Part shown: piece after piece, positions 44,170 through 55,500 of the stretch
Numbering within the stretch: the stretch's first letter is position 1
Layout of the letters: each line of letters opens with the position of its first letter
Assembly: GCA_946894095.1 (NCBI GenBank)
Contig: OX335665.1
Coordinates: 692,001-756,000 of the forward strand
Direction of reading: 5' to 3'
Source: Incurvaria masculella
Lineage: Eukaryota; Arthropoda; Insecta; Lepidoptera; Incurvariidae
DNA: 64,000 nt
Made by a program: the position numbers and the translations under genes
The notes under the pieces: generated by a model
Told to the model about the DNA's origin: nothing
Seen by the model: only the letters and a program-made list of their open reading frames with translations
The model's database searches: none

Positions 44170-44275
44170 GTATATTTCTTTCTGCATTGGATAAGTGCAT
44201 TTCATTACGAATGCGATCCATGGTTCAAAAAGCATGAATAACTGTAGGTTCCCTTCCCCCTACTAGGTTTTTTTA
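44170..44275 (+). repeat. SINE-T fragment
   Basis: ATAAGTGCATTTCATTACGA, CCATGGTTCAAAAAGCATGA and TAGGTTCCCTTCCCCCTACT. It is cut at CTAGG, where an oppositely oriented SINE begins. Confidence 0.6.
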
Positions 44276-44755
44276 TGGATCCTGACATGGATGTAAAATA
44301 CCATCCACCCTCATATTAGCCCAACACACCACCCGAAGGAATTGGGTGCCATACCAGGGGGTCCATTCAGAAAAGAGTGAGTTCGAGTTCGGGAGTGAGT
44401 TAACCTAAAAATAGCTGGGAAATATATTATTATTTAAATAACGGAACCGTTATTTATACTTCCGACGTATTTATGGGACGGACCAGATTTTTATCTAACT
44501 GTAATTATGTTCAAGAAGTGTGGAAACATTACTATTAAAAAAAGTGAGTTTGATATTTATTGACGAATTCGAACTCACTCTTTCCCTGAATGGACCCCCA
44601 GGACCTAACCTCTATGAGCACGGCTGCATTGAACTGGGTGGAAAACATGGGCAGTTTTTCATTGCCGCTTCGACCATCTTTTTATCCAATGCGATGGTAT
44701 CAACCTGGGCTGGCTTAACCCTACCACCTAGAAGGGTGGCTAGCAGAAGTTTTCA
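44276..44755 (-). repeat. SINE (head missing) split by a MITE
   Basis: Tail side 44272-44358 (GACATGGATG, GCCCAACACACCACCCGAAG) and body side 44598-44750 (GGACCTAACCTCTATGAGCA to CCCTACCACCTAG) are contiguous once the MITE is set aside. Confidence 0.75.
44359..44597. mobile_element. 239-bp MITE with GGGTCC ends in a SINE
   Basis: TIR GGGTCCATTCAG then AAAGAGTGAGTTCGA, inverted at the right end, about 30 bp with few mismatches. Flanks CCAGG at 44354-44358 and 44598-44602 are the duplicated SINE target; because of G/C runs a 3-bp CAG duplication fits equally. No coding capacity. Confidence 0.8.
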
Positions 44756-44765
44756 GAGTGGGCGG

Positions 44766-44852
44766 ACTAGCTTTAACACGGGGATTATCACCAGACTACA
44801 TAGCATTATGTATGGTCAGTCCAGTGCTAGTCCGCGTACTAAATTTTGACAG
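44766..44852. mobile_element. HP7 fold-back element
   Basis: TTTTCAGAGTGGGCGGACTA at the left; GTCAGTCCAGTGCTAGTCCG at the right. The far end is degraded. Confidence 0.6.
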
Positions 44853-45062
44853 TTAGACATGATAGTAATCGATATAATTCTCCTTAAAGGTCTAGTACGT
44901 AGCACCCGTAATTGTAGAGCATGTATGAAAACATGTTTGTCTGTAGATGAAGCGAAGAGAGCGCCATACGGTACGGTCAGAGCACACCTCGTGCTGTGAT
45001 CGTACCGTACTGTGCTCTATCATCTCTGCCTACCCCTCCGGGCAAGCGGCGTGAAGGTATGT
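44853..45062. repeat. RTE-like 3' UTR relic (tentative)
   Basis: Contains TACCCCTCCGGGCAAGCGGC and GTGAAGGTATGTATG, plus a palindrome AGTACGGTACGATCA-like at 44975-45015. Its 3' end style is seen at RTE elements of moths; weak. Confidence 0.35.
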
Positions 45063-45192
45063 ATGTAAGGAATGTAATGCAATATAAGGAAGGTCCTGGC
45101 ATGGCACCTAGTTCCCATGTGGTGTGTTAGGCTAATACCATGACAGAACTTGTGGTATTAGCCATCCATGTCCATTCACATAAAAAAAAAAC
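45063..45192 (+). repeat. SINE-5S-type tail
   Basis: GCAATATAAGGAAGGTCCTG is the tail spelling found only in SINE-5S copies (SINE-T reads CTCATAAAGGGAAGG). Ends CCATTCACATAAAAAAAAA. Confidence 0.7.
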
Positions 45193-45560
45193 ATGGTAGT
45201 ATGTGTCAAGTTATGTATGCATGATAATAGTTTAGGAAATGAAACAACACATGTCCAGGCTTATAAATTTATCCAGCGCCCATATTTACAAAGAATTTTG
45301 TATTTATAAATCTAAAATATATACAAGCGTTCGGTTCTTATTTGGTCAGACACAATCACCAGTCGAGAGCTGACCGTAGAGCTCCGCCTAGAGCAAAATG
45401 ATCGAGTCCATACGCAATAAAAATGGCCAGAGTTTAATGTCTCTTTGATATTTCATAAGCAATAATCCTTCACATTGGTCCTGGGATAGTTTGACATCCG
45501 TATTTACGCCTTTTTTCCTCCCTTACCGGACGGAATGGCATGGAGCAGGCTACCTGTACC
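45193..45560. other. No gene recognised
   Basis: Nothing shared with other parts of the window. Confidence 0.4.
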
Positions 45561-45893
45561 CGAAGTCCCAGTTGTCACCTAAATTGGCGTTTACGGCAAA
45601 CCGATCGACTGGCGTTCTCAAATGTATGGAGAAATTGAAGAGCACGCGCAGTGGGCGTTGAGCCTAACTACCATTTGCGAGTCTGAGGTTGATTTGACAG
45701 CTTACTCGACGTTGCCGTTTACGTCGACTCCGCGTTTTCATACAAATCGGAAGTCCGAGTTTGACTTTGACAGCTTGAAGAAGTAAAACCACAGAATATC
45801 TAAAAAAAACTTGCATGGAGTTCGACGTTTTAACGGAACTTCGAAGTTACGTAAACGCCAATTTAGGTGAGAACACAGACTGACCACTCTGAA
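45561..45893. mobile_element. HP1 fold-back MITE, inverted
   Basis: Opposite orientation to 37420. CGAAGTCCCAGTTGTCACCT at the left; GGTGAGAACACAGACTGACC at the right. Confidence 0.75.
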
Positions 45894-46264
45894 CACGTCT
45901 TGTGACAACGGAAGTAATAATCTATGTTCTGACCCTTTTTTATTCATATTGTAAGTAGGAAAAGAAGTAATTGCGAATTATTCCTTTCAATTATTTAACG
46001 AGAAACAGGCCGTGAAAAATAGGGATTCAGATAGTTCAAAATATGTTTAAATAATAAAAATAAATTATCGCATTTGTGTCAATAAAAGACACGAATGATT
46101 ACTAGGGGCCTCCTTTGCTATGATAACAAGACAACCTTTCAAATTCATCATCATTATACACATGTAAGAATATCTTATTAAAGCTTTTATGCACTCCGCA
46201 TATGGCGAGTCTGTCCAATACCCAAGCCCCCTCCAAAGCATCCTCAATCTGAAACTGTATACCT
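45894..46264. other. No gene recognised
   Basis: AT-rich; two short overlapping open stretches (46065-46293) have no borders or motifs. Confidence 0.4.
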
Positions 46265-46540
46265 TTTACGGTTCCGTACACAAAGGGTGCCAACGGAACC
46301 CGATTACTAAGCCTCCGCTGTCCGTCCGTCCGTCCATCACAGGGCTGTATCTCATGAACCGTAATAGGTAGGCAGCTGGAATTCTCACAGAGTGTGTATT
46401 CATTTTGCCGCTATAACAACAAATGGGTACAACTAAACAATAATAAAATTAACACAAAAAAGGGTATTTTTGTGTTAAATCTTGTACAATGGTACAGAAC
46501 CCTTCGTGTGCGAGTCCGACACGCACTTGGCCGGTTTTTT
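46265..46540 (-). repeat. GACG-element, short array
   Basis: Minus copy; only CCGTCCGTCCGTCCATC remains of the array. The 5' palindrome has one change (GAGTCCGACACGCACTTGGC). Confidence 0.8.
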
Positions 46541-46769
46541 TAATAGTCACAATTTAATCCAAAATCACAGAATTGGAACAAAACATTATTAAAAAACCTA
46601 TGTTCTCTTCAGTTGAATCTATAACCAAATTCGGATTTGTATTGCACTTTTAACGATGTATCACATAATGGTATTGCTTGCAACTAAACATTCACTCATC
46701 AAAGACTCACAGAATATGGTGCAAAATACGCACAAGGTGAAGTAGTCATAATCACATGATCCAGATCTA

Positions 46770-47036
46770 TCAAGACCAAACTGTTTGACCAATGGGTGCT
46801 GCCAGTTTTGACCTACGCCTGCGATATATGGCCGCTCACAGTTGGTAATGCACACAAGCTGAAAGTAGCCCAAAGGGCGATGGAGAGATCTATGCTCGGT
46901 ATCTCACTGCGCGACCAAATGCCAAATTCGCTGATACGCCAAAGCACCAAGATCACTGACGCTATACATAGGGTTGCTAAAGTCAAGTTGCAGTGGGCAG
47001 GCCACGTATGTCGCAGAGATGACCACAGATCATTGT
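46770..47036 (+). mobile_element. RTE-like LINE fragment (C-terminal ORF)
   Basis: In-frame translation: LPVLTYACDIWPL, KLKVAQRAMERSMLGISLRD, VAKVKLQWAGHVCRRDD. This is the region after the catalytic core in RTE-type elements. It stops at a TAA just before the GACG-element. Confidence 0.75.
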
Positions 47037-47091
47037 AAATGGTATTTGAGCTTTTGCAAGTGTCTGCACCAATCACTAACGTGTCTTGGGC

Positions 47092-47399
47092 AAAAAAAAC
47101 TGGCCAAGTGCGAGTCGGACTCGCATACGAAGGGTTCCGCGCCATCGTAAAAGATTTAACAAAAAAAAAACACGTTTTCTGTATGTGGCCCCCCTTTAAT
47201 TTTTATTATTTTTTTATTTTACCTATTTGTTGTCATATCGGCAAAATAAATACACACTTTGTGATAAATTCAGCTGCCTACCTATTACGGTTCATGAGAT
47301 ACACCCCTGTGACAGACGGACGGACGGACGGACGGACGGATGGACAGCGGAGGCTTAGTAATTGGGTTCCGTTGGCACCCTTTGGGTACGGAACCCTAA
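47092..47399 (+). repeat. GACG-element beside the RTE relic
   Basis: Complete, with six GACG/GATG units. After it, 47400-47465 contains CATAGCAAACAGAGAATGG, which might be the rest of the interrupted RTE ORF (frame reading ANREWRS). Confidence 0.8.
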
Positions 47400-48100
47400 T
47401 ATGCCTCAGATAACCCATGCAACATTACATAGCAAACAGAGAATGGAGAAGCTGCTTAGATGACAGACCCTACTACGATTCGTACAATCTAGTACGATTT
47501 TATTTTCGACGTATGAACACATACAAAATTAAGACATTTTCGTGTATGAAAACTAACGAATATTATGTTTCTAGTTAAAATGCTTATGTACATTGTTTTG
47601 ATACTAAGCCTATTTAAATATTAAGTAAATTGTAGAATTACTTACCTAATAGCGATCTATCTAAGCATTTAATTAATTTTAAACTATACATTTCATCGCG
47701 TCTTACGTTTAAAGTGGTAAAAAATTCGTAATAAAAACCTACAGTCATCACCATTCGCTTCCATAAAAAGATATCAATTTTATTATCGGAATACCTATAG
47801 AATTAGCTAAAGAAGTTTTGATAGAATAGGACAGGTTTATATACAGACTGGTTTCTTTGCTAGAAATAAAATATGAAAATAAAAAGTGTGAAATACAACG
47901 CAAATTCAATAAAAGTTATCTAAGCATCTAGAGTGGTCCTTTGTGCACATATAAGAAATAAACCTTATGCCTTCAACCATAGACCTAGCATAGGGTGCGA
48001 CACAAGAGTGAGACGTCAACTCAAGTACCACAACCACGAGTTAGAAGGAGATAGAACACATCTGGCCAATGAGACAACATCTGAAATTGTAATCAAAACT
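47400..48100. other. No gene recognised
   Basis: AT-rich after a short possible RTE remainder (47400-47465). Confidence 0.4.
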
Positions 48101-48440
48101 GGTAGTCTCAGTTCTCACCTAAATTGGCGTTTACGTAACTTCGAAGATCCGTAAAAACGTCAAACTCCATACAAATATTTACTAGATATTCTGTGGTTTT
48201 ACTTCTTCAAGCTGTCAAAGTCAAACGCGGACTTCCGATTTGTATGAAAACGCTGAGTCGACGTAAACGGCAATGTCGACGTATTTACGGCAACGTTGAG
48301 TAAGCTGTCAAATCAAGCTCGGACTCGCAAATGTTAGTTCGCTCAACGCCCACTGCGCGCGCTCTCCAATTTCTCCATACATTTGAAAACGCCAGTGAAT
48401 CGGTTTGCCGTAACGCCAATTTAGGTGACAACTGAGTCTT
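48101..48440. mobile_element. HP1 fold-back MITE
   Basis: GGTAGTCTCAGTTCTCACC and GGTGACAACTGAGTCTTC. Nearly colinear with 37420-37755. Confidence 0.8.
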
Positions 48441-48775
48441 CGGGTACAGTACATTGAAGTCGCGCTCATGGAATGTGAAATGTTTATTTGTGAAATCTTT
48501 GATTTCTCTAGTTTTCCTTAAAGACAGCATGGTGACCTGTGCATTTATAGATTCTTTAGTGAACGGGAGTAAAATACCCAGACAGAAACCCTTTTTGGAT
48601 GGTAATTAAGGGGTGACTCACTGATTCTTTGTCGATCAAATTTCTTCATTACTTCAGATCATTATTTTGAAGCTACATAGCGATTTAGCAATGTTTTTGA
48701 GTAAAAAAATATATTTCAGTGTGAAACGTTTTTGGTCTCATCCGTCAGTTGACTCTGTATGTCTTTACATTCTAA

Positions 48776-49504
48776 GGGCCGGTTGCACGTACCGTCATGC
48801 TCGTCAACATCACCGTCAACGTATGATTAAGGCCTGATCAGGCAAATTTTGCGTTACACGAAACTTAAACATTACATTGATCGCTGATGTTAACCGCTAA
48901 TCGTAATCACTCCCGACCCATTGGTCACCGTCAAAATACAAGATCAAATATTAATTCAAAGAATCAAAAGTCACCATTTTTACATTTTTGCATTCTTATT
49001 GGACCTTAAATAACAGGCAAACGTTGCCATTAATAAAATACAATGCTTTGTTTTTCATAATTATTAGCCTGCCATCCGGTTCGACAGATTAAAAATTTCG
49101 GCACCATATCTATGTAATCTGTGGTGCTCCCAACAGCTGATAGCAAGCCGACATCTTGGGCGCTAGTAGCGCCACCCCGCGGCTCCAAGAGCAACTGTTT
49201 TGTTTGTTAGTACTAATGATTGGCGCTAGATGGTGCTTCAATTGTGCCTGTCTCTTTCAGATAATATACTGTGGAAGAAGGTCAGTACTATGTCAGCTCA
49301 GGCGGTGCTGAGAGTTGCCATACAGCAAACATTTTTGCCGATTGTTTCGAGGGACTATTTGTGGTCTGACGGCTGGCAAGCTAACTTTGACGAAAATATG
49401 TTACGTGTAACTCAAATTCATATGATGGGCGATTAGCTGTCATATCATCGTCAAATGTAATCAGTAACGGATAACATTTTACGAGGCGTCGTGCACTCGG
49501 CCCT
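48776..49504. mobile_element. HP4-end element, 0.73 kb
   Basis: Left TAAGGGCCGGTTGCACGTAC; right TCGTGCACTCGGCCCTAAG. CGTCAACGTATGATTAAGG near the left end matches the short HP4 copies, but the middle (including GGCGCTAGTAGCGCCACC, a palindrome) is unrelated to them. It could be a larger family member or an HP4 with an inserted segment. Confidence 0.6.
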
Positions 49505-49566
49505 AAGTCTATGATTGCAACAGTTGTGTCTATAATATCACCCCAATCCAAGCTAATAACTGAGAC

Positions 49567-52500
49567 CTACGTAACCGGCGGATCGTCTTCGAATTTCTGC
49601 AACTCCTGCGGCATTGGAAAAGGGATGTCTAACTCATTCTGCAAAGTGTCCACAAACTTTTTCTTACCAGTATCAATATTATGACGTCTCTTCATATGCT
49701 TCTTATAGTTAGATCCGTTCGTAAAGTCCCTCTGGCATTGCAGGCACGAATACGGCTTTGCGCCCGTATGCTGCCTCAGGTGCAAATTGAGCCTCGTCTT
49801 AAACCTAAACGGCTTGCCACAGTATTCGCAGCTGAACGGCATCAGGTCCGTGTGGACTATCAGATGCGACTTCAGATGCCTCTTCACCCTGAACGACTTG
49901 CCGCACTGTTCGCACACAAACGGCTTCATCCCGGAGTGCAGGCTGACGTGCGAGAGCAGGTTCCCCCGCGCCCTGAACGCCATCGGGCAGTAGTCGCACT
50001 TGAACGGCTTGGTATCCTCGTGGGTCATCATGTGCGTGCCGAGCGTGCCCTTCGTGAAGAACATCTTCCCGCAGACGTGACACGAGAAGTTGCGGGCCCT
50101 CTCCGAGTGCACCAGCTTGTGCGCCTGGAGGTTGCTCCTCGATTTGAACTCCTTCTCGCAGAATTGACACTTGAGGTTCTCTTCGAGTTTCTCCTTCTTC
50201 CGGTTGGCGCGCCGGCGGTAGCCCTTGGCGTAGAGGAGGATGTGGTCCTGGAGTTGCTCCTGCGTCTCGAAGGAGGCCCCGCAGTTCTGGCAGATCGTGA
50301 GGAGCGCCAGGCGGTGCTCCGTGTTGCGGTGACGCTTCACGAGCTGCGCTTTGGGGAAGTGTTTGTTGCAGAGCTCGCAGCAGTAGCGCAGCGGCTTGTT
50401 GTGGAGGCGGACGTGGTTCACGAAGGATTTGTGGTTTGCTATGATTTTATCTGGAACATGACAATTGTGCTTCAGATCTTAATGGTTAAGTGTTTTTTAA
50501 TATGAACGAAGCTCTCTCCGATAACACCCTCTTTTGCTATTTAAGGCGCTAGGACTAGCCAACTACTCGCGCCATACAAATGCACTTTTTAACAAATGTA
50601 ATAATGTGTAGTGAAACGCTTCAGCAAATTCAAATAGAACTCCAGACTGATAATGGATTGTTAATATTTTTTTATTCCATCATTTATTTAAATAATAATA
50701 AAAATAAAAAAAGTTGATTTTTCTCATTAGAAATCTGAAAGTCATTCGATTTCTAGATATAAGCAAAAACAGCATATATGCATAAAGAAAAAATGTCATT
50801 TGCTTTTAGATTTCTACATTTAGTCAAAAAAGTTCGGAAATGGACACCGTTTCCGCAATGTATTTTGTATAGAAAAAGGAAACATACATTAACGAAAATC
50901 ATTCGATTCCTAGACAAGGAATCATATATTGTAAGGATGACACTTATAATCGTCAGACTTAGTTAGTTTACTTGGGGTGCCTCGTCTAACTTTGCGATTT
51001 GGCTAGTACCAGGCCCTTAATATCATAAGACCAATACATATCTACACTAATAAGCTAATTTTTTTTATATAACATATTGACTTGATACGACTGCATCCGT
51101 ATCAAACTTGGCGAGAGCTTTATACACCCAACATTGGTTATTAAATTGATAACAGATTTTACACCAGAGAATACTTATAAAATATACATATTATTGTATA
51201 AGCAACTTTGTTAGTTAAGTAAGTCTATTTCTAATCCATTTGCAATGAGGGTTGCTGTTTCTTTGGTTCTGGATCTTTGCCGTTCTACCAAAAGTAGTTT
51301 GGCAGTAGTATTTAGATTGAATTATGTATTTCATTTCTGTAACTTGTAAAGTTTCTTTGCAGATCACCAAAAAACTTTAAATAAAATAAATGTAATAATC
51401 TCTGTTCTGAAGTTATATCAAGGCAGAAAAAATCAAGTTAATATTGATTTAATATTAAGTTAAACTACTCAGACTTTCACAAAATTCTGCCAAGGGTTCC
51501 ACAGGGCTGCATCCTTGGTCCAATTCTCTTTATAATATTAACTGTAGATAAGTTCGAGACCAATCATGAGAGCTTCATTTGCAGAGAACATAACCACACA
51601 TGGCAGTCACTATTTGGTTTCTTCAATCCCACTTAGACAAATGAGACAAATGGCTCTAGATATTGGAAAATAAACTCCTTGCCTATATAGCAGTCATAAA
51701 CCAATCTGGACTTATGGCATCTAGCTGTGGGGCACGGTTAGAAATACCAAAATTGTGACTTTTGCAGATTTATCGGAATGACCTTAGTGCTGTAAAATCA
51801 CCGAGATACAAGAATACCACAAAATCCCCAAGTCCAAGGCTGAGGAAAAATCCAAACAATATGACCACTGAATGATCCTGCCCTGGATAGCTGAAGCGAT
51901 AAAAGTGGCTGGACCTTTCAGAACCACGGCATTTAGTGCAGGGGTTCTCAAACTTATTTTGTCTACCGCCCACTTTGAGGATCCATTATTGTCCAGCGCC
52001 ACACAAAGTGTTTAGCGTTACAACATCGTATAAATCACAGTCACAATCATTAATTTAATAAATTCAATTTAATAATATATTTATAGAGTGCCCCATGAGT
52101 TTACTAGTTATATCTAGTTTTTAAGTTCTAATGAGGGCAATTAAACGAAATTATATAGGTTAATAATATTAAGCAAAACAATCTATGTAGTAGTAAGAAA
52201 TTTTTAATTTAGTTTGAAGTAGGTACCTACTATAAAATACTAGAAAAACACAAATCACCCATCGCCACAATTTTTAACGCCCCTCAATTTCCTCTGAGCT
52301 CTTTGCTGCCACTGTAGGACTCTAGCGCCCACAAGGGGGCGTTATCGCCCACTTTGATAAATACTGAGTTTATAAATGAATATTATACACTATACGAATA
52401 TTATATACATTATACATATAGATGAGACAGCACAAAGGCAGCACCGAAAACACGAAAGAAGAAGCCCCCAAAAATCAAATGAGTAAGGTATCATTAGAGC

Positions 52501-55500
52501 GTCAAGGGCTCGCCTCACCGCAATCGGAGCACTTGAAGACACAGCAACACTTGTGCATGTGCAGGGAGTGGAGCCGCAGCGAGGCGAGGTCCTTGCACAG
52601 CGCCGAGCACTTGGCGCAGCGCCACTCGTAGTCGAGCCAGCTCGCGTTGTACAGCGACATGTCCAGCGGGATCGCCACCGCGTCTGGGTTCGGGATCAGG
52701 TCCTCTTCGGGCACGTCCAGATCCTCCTCTTCCTTCATCTTGAACAAGGGATAGCATTACTATATAGGATTCAGTTGTACTCCAAAAGTTCAATGCCTAG
52801 TCAGTCAGTCAGCGTGTTTGCGTCCACTGCTGGACATACGCCTCTCCAATTTTTCTCCAGTCCTCCCGGCCCTCAGCGGTACGGAACCACTGCTTTCCGC
52901 CGACGCACTCGATGTCGTCGTCCCACCTGGCGGGTGGTCATCCCATACGCCGTTTTCCTGTCGGCCGCCAGTGCAGGACACGGTTACCCCAACGGTCGTC
53001 GTCTCTTTGGTTACAATTAGGTAAGGTTAGGCAATTTTAAGCTGGCCGGGTTAAGACCTCAGCTTCGAATGAAATGTAGTTAAAGTGTCAAAGCGAAAAT
53101 TACCAGTGTATTCCATCCAATTAAAAATAGCCATGTTCAAAAGAATTGACTGCATTGGCAAGGAGGTCCTTCTGAGACTTCTCAGGTTGAGATTTGTCCA
53201 TATTGATAGCGCCACCGACCTTCGACTAGTTGCAGGGCGCTTCAAAATCAAAAATCAAAATCAAATAATTTATTGCATATTTGCAGAGGTGTTACAGAAC
53301 CCAAATGAGGTAAATAAAAGCGAGTGCCATCTACAAATTGCCTGGGTAGGCGTACAATAGCACGTGGCTCTCAATAAGAGAGCAGTGCAATCACTATATT
53401 AGCTTAATCTAACCATGTATGTAAATTTGAATAAATTAACCTCTTTTAACGTTTCCTTATCTAATATTCGATCTGATAGTCCTCGCACTTTTCTTTCTTT
53501 TTGCAGCCTCAGCAGCAGCAGCCTTCAGGAGCGACCACAGGCGTAGACCTTCCTCGAGCTAGGGTCTTCAGGATAGCACAGACACTTAAGACACTGATGA
53601 CCTTGAGAGTTTCGGCGGAACAGAATATCGCGAGAGCGCGGTTCGACTTTGCGTATGCGTCGTTCGTTGAGATTCAACTGTCAGTTTTGGCGCGGATTTT
53701 TGGTAGGAAGAGTGTGGTGGGGGGATAGGTTGTTTTAGAGCATGTAATTGTTAAGTGCGGCGTAACCACATATACAAACACATCGTGGCAAAATATAATT
53801 ATGGCGCCCTAAAATAAAATAACACATACTTGCGGAAAAAACCTTATTCAATGTACCTCTTTGATCTTTACTCTATTCTTCATCTTTTTCCTTCGCTTTG
53901 GTTTCTTCTCTTTTTTCTTTCTCTTGGCGGCCATTTTAAGCGGTTGGTCGCTGTCCGAACCAGCGGAGTTGAAGCCAGAACCAAAAACATGGTCGTAATC
54001 TTCGAGTTCAGGCTCTTTCTTTATTCTATCCAGGTTGAGTAGGTTAGCCGGGTCGATAGTGTGTGCGACGTCAATGGTCACCTGAAATTCAAAAGATTTA
54101 AGATTTAGGGCCGAGTGCACGAAAGAGCAAAAAACCAAAATCAACGTCAAAGTATGATTAAACACGTCACTTTGTGTGGACAGTATGGAAGGAACTCTAT
54201 GGGTTTCACTAAAAGTGACGTGTTTGAACATTGATTAACTCAGCCGTTTCTTCGTGTTAATGGTATGCTTTCAGATCATCTCCCAATACAAAAATAGAAA
54301 GGTGATCATTAGAAGATTTATGTTTGTGCATAGTAATGATAATATGCTTTATTGCTTCCATACACATAGGTACATGCAAGGGAGTGTATACAAAATAACA
54401 TAAAAAAGTTTCAGTCAATGTAGTTAGAAGTCTGTGTAGAATTACTAATTATATCTGTGCTGTGGGTTTCGACACAGACAACAGAATACAAGTGGTCCCA
54501 TTGAATGTTTGCCTGTGCGTGTCGTAAGAGGCGTTTAAGGGTTTGTCGTTTGTGGTTCGGATTCCACATAGACTTAGGTCCCCTTCCGTACTTACTGGAT
54601 GGGAAGTTTAATCCTGCATTCAGGGATGGAATTTCAAAATATTCCCTCCCTGAGTAGCACCCTAGGGTTCCTCAAGGAACGTTTCCTCTAAAGGTTATTG
54701 CGCAGAAGAAAGTGTACACAAACCAAACCACATTTTTAATTTTATGTTTGCAGTCAAACACTAATTATACCAATGTATTATTTTTAATTGTTGTAAGTTG
54801 AAAGTTGTAACACCATTGTACCAGTCCCCCTATTATTGTATTGTCACACGTGTACAGACATTGCACGAAACTAAACACTCTGTTTCGCATAATGGCACAA
54901 AAATCCGACACCCATCTCTCGGCAAACATGGTTGAAGCGTTGCAGTATCGCAGCAAACATGGTTGACGCGTTGCAGTATCGCGGCAAACATGGTTGACGC
55001 GTTGCAGTATCGCGGCAAACATGGTTGACGCGTTGCAGTATTGCGGCAAACGCATTATTTGCCCAAATACATTATGATATTGAATTCTTATGCCATTATA
55101 CGATTTCTTCGTGCTGTCCGTCCATCAGTGACAAGTATAGAGCGACTGACAAATGCCTCAAATAATAACGTGACCTTTTCATCAATTGCCAAATCTCCTG
55201 GCCAGCATATTGCCCACTATCGAAAGAGTCGGCGCTGTCTCTCAATGACACGGTCATCCTTCAGGCTGGACATTAGAATATGACCCAGGTACTTAAATTC
55301 TTCCACCTTTTTTATTTCTGTATTGTTGAGAAATATGGACGGGACATGGCTCGGACCCGATCCCGATTTGAAAACCATTTTTTCGGTTATCTTTACATTA
55401 CATACAAGGCCATGTTTCACCGCATATTTCTCACAGATACCTACGAGGAGGCGAGAATTAATAGGGTTGTAGTATAATACCTCAAGCTTTACTCCTTCTT

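Noticed and set aside
49681..50505. Long plus-strand open frame opposite the zinc fingers
   Set aside because: It is the antisense of the C2H2 exon; Leu/Arg/Val-rich composition comes from the finger codons, and the minus frame has perfect C2H2 spacing.
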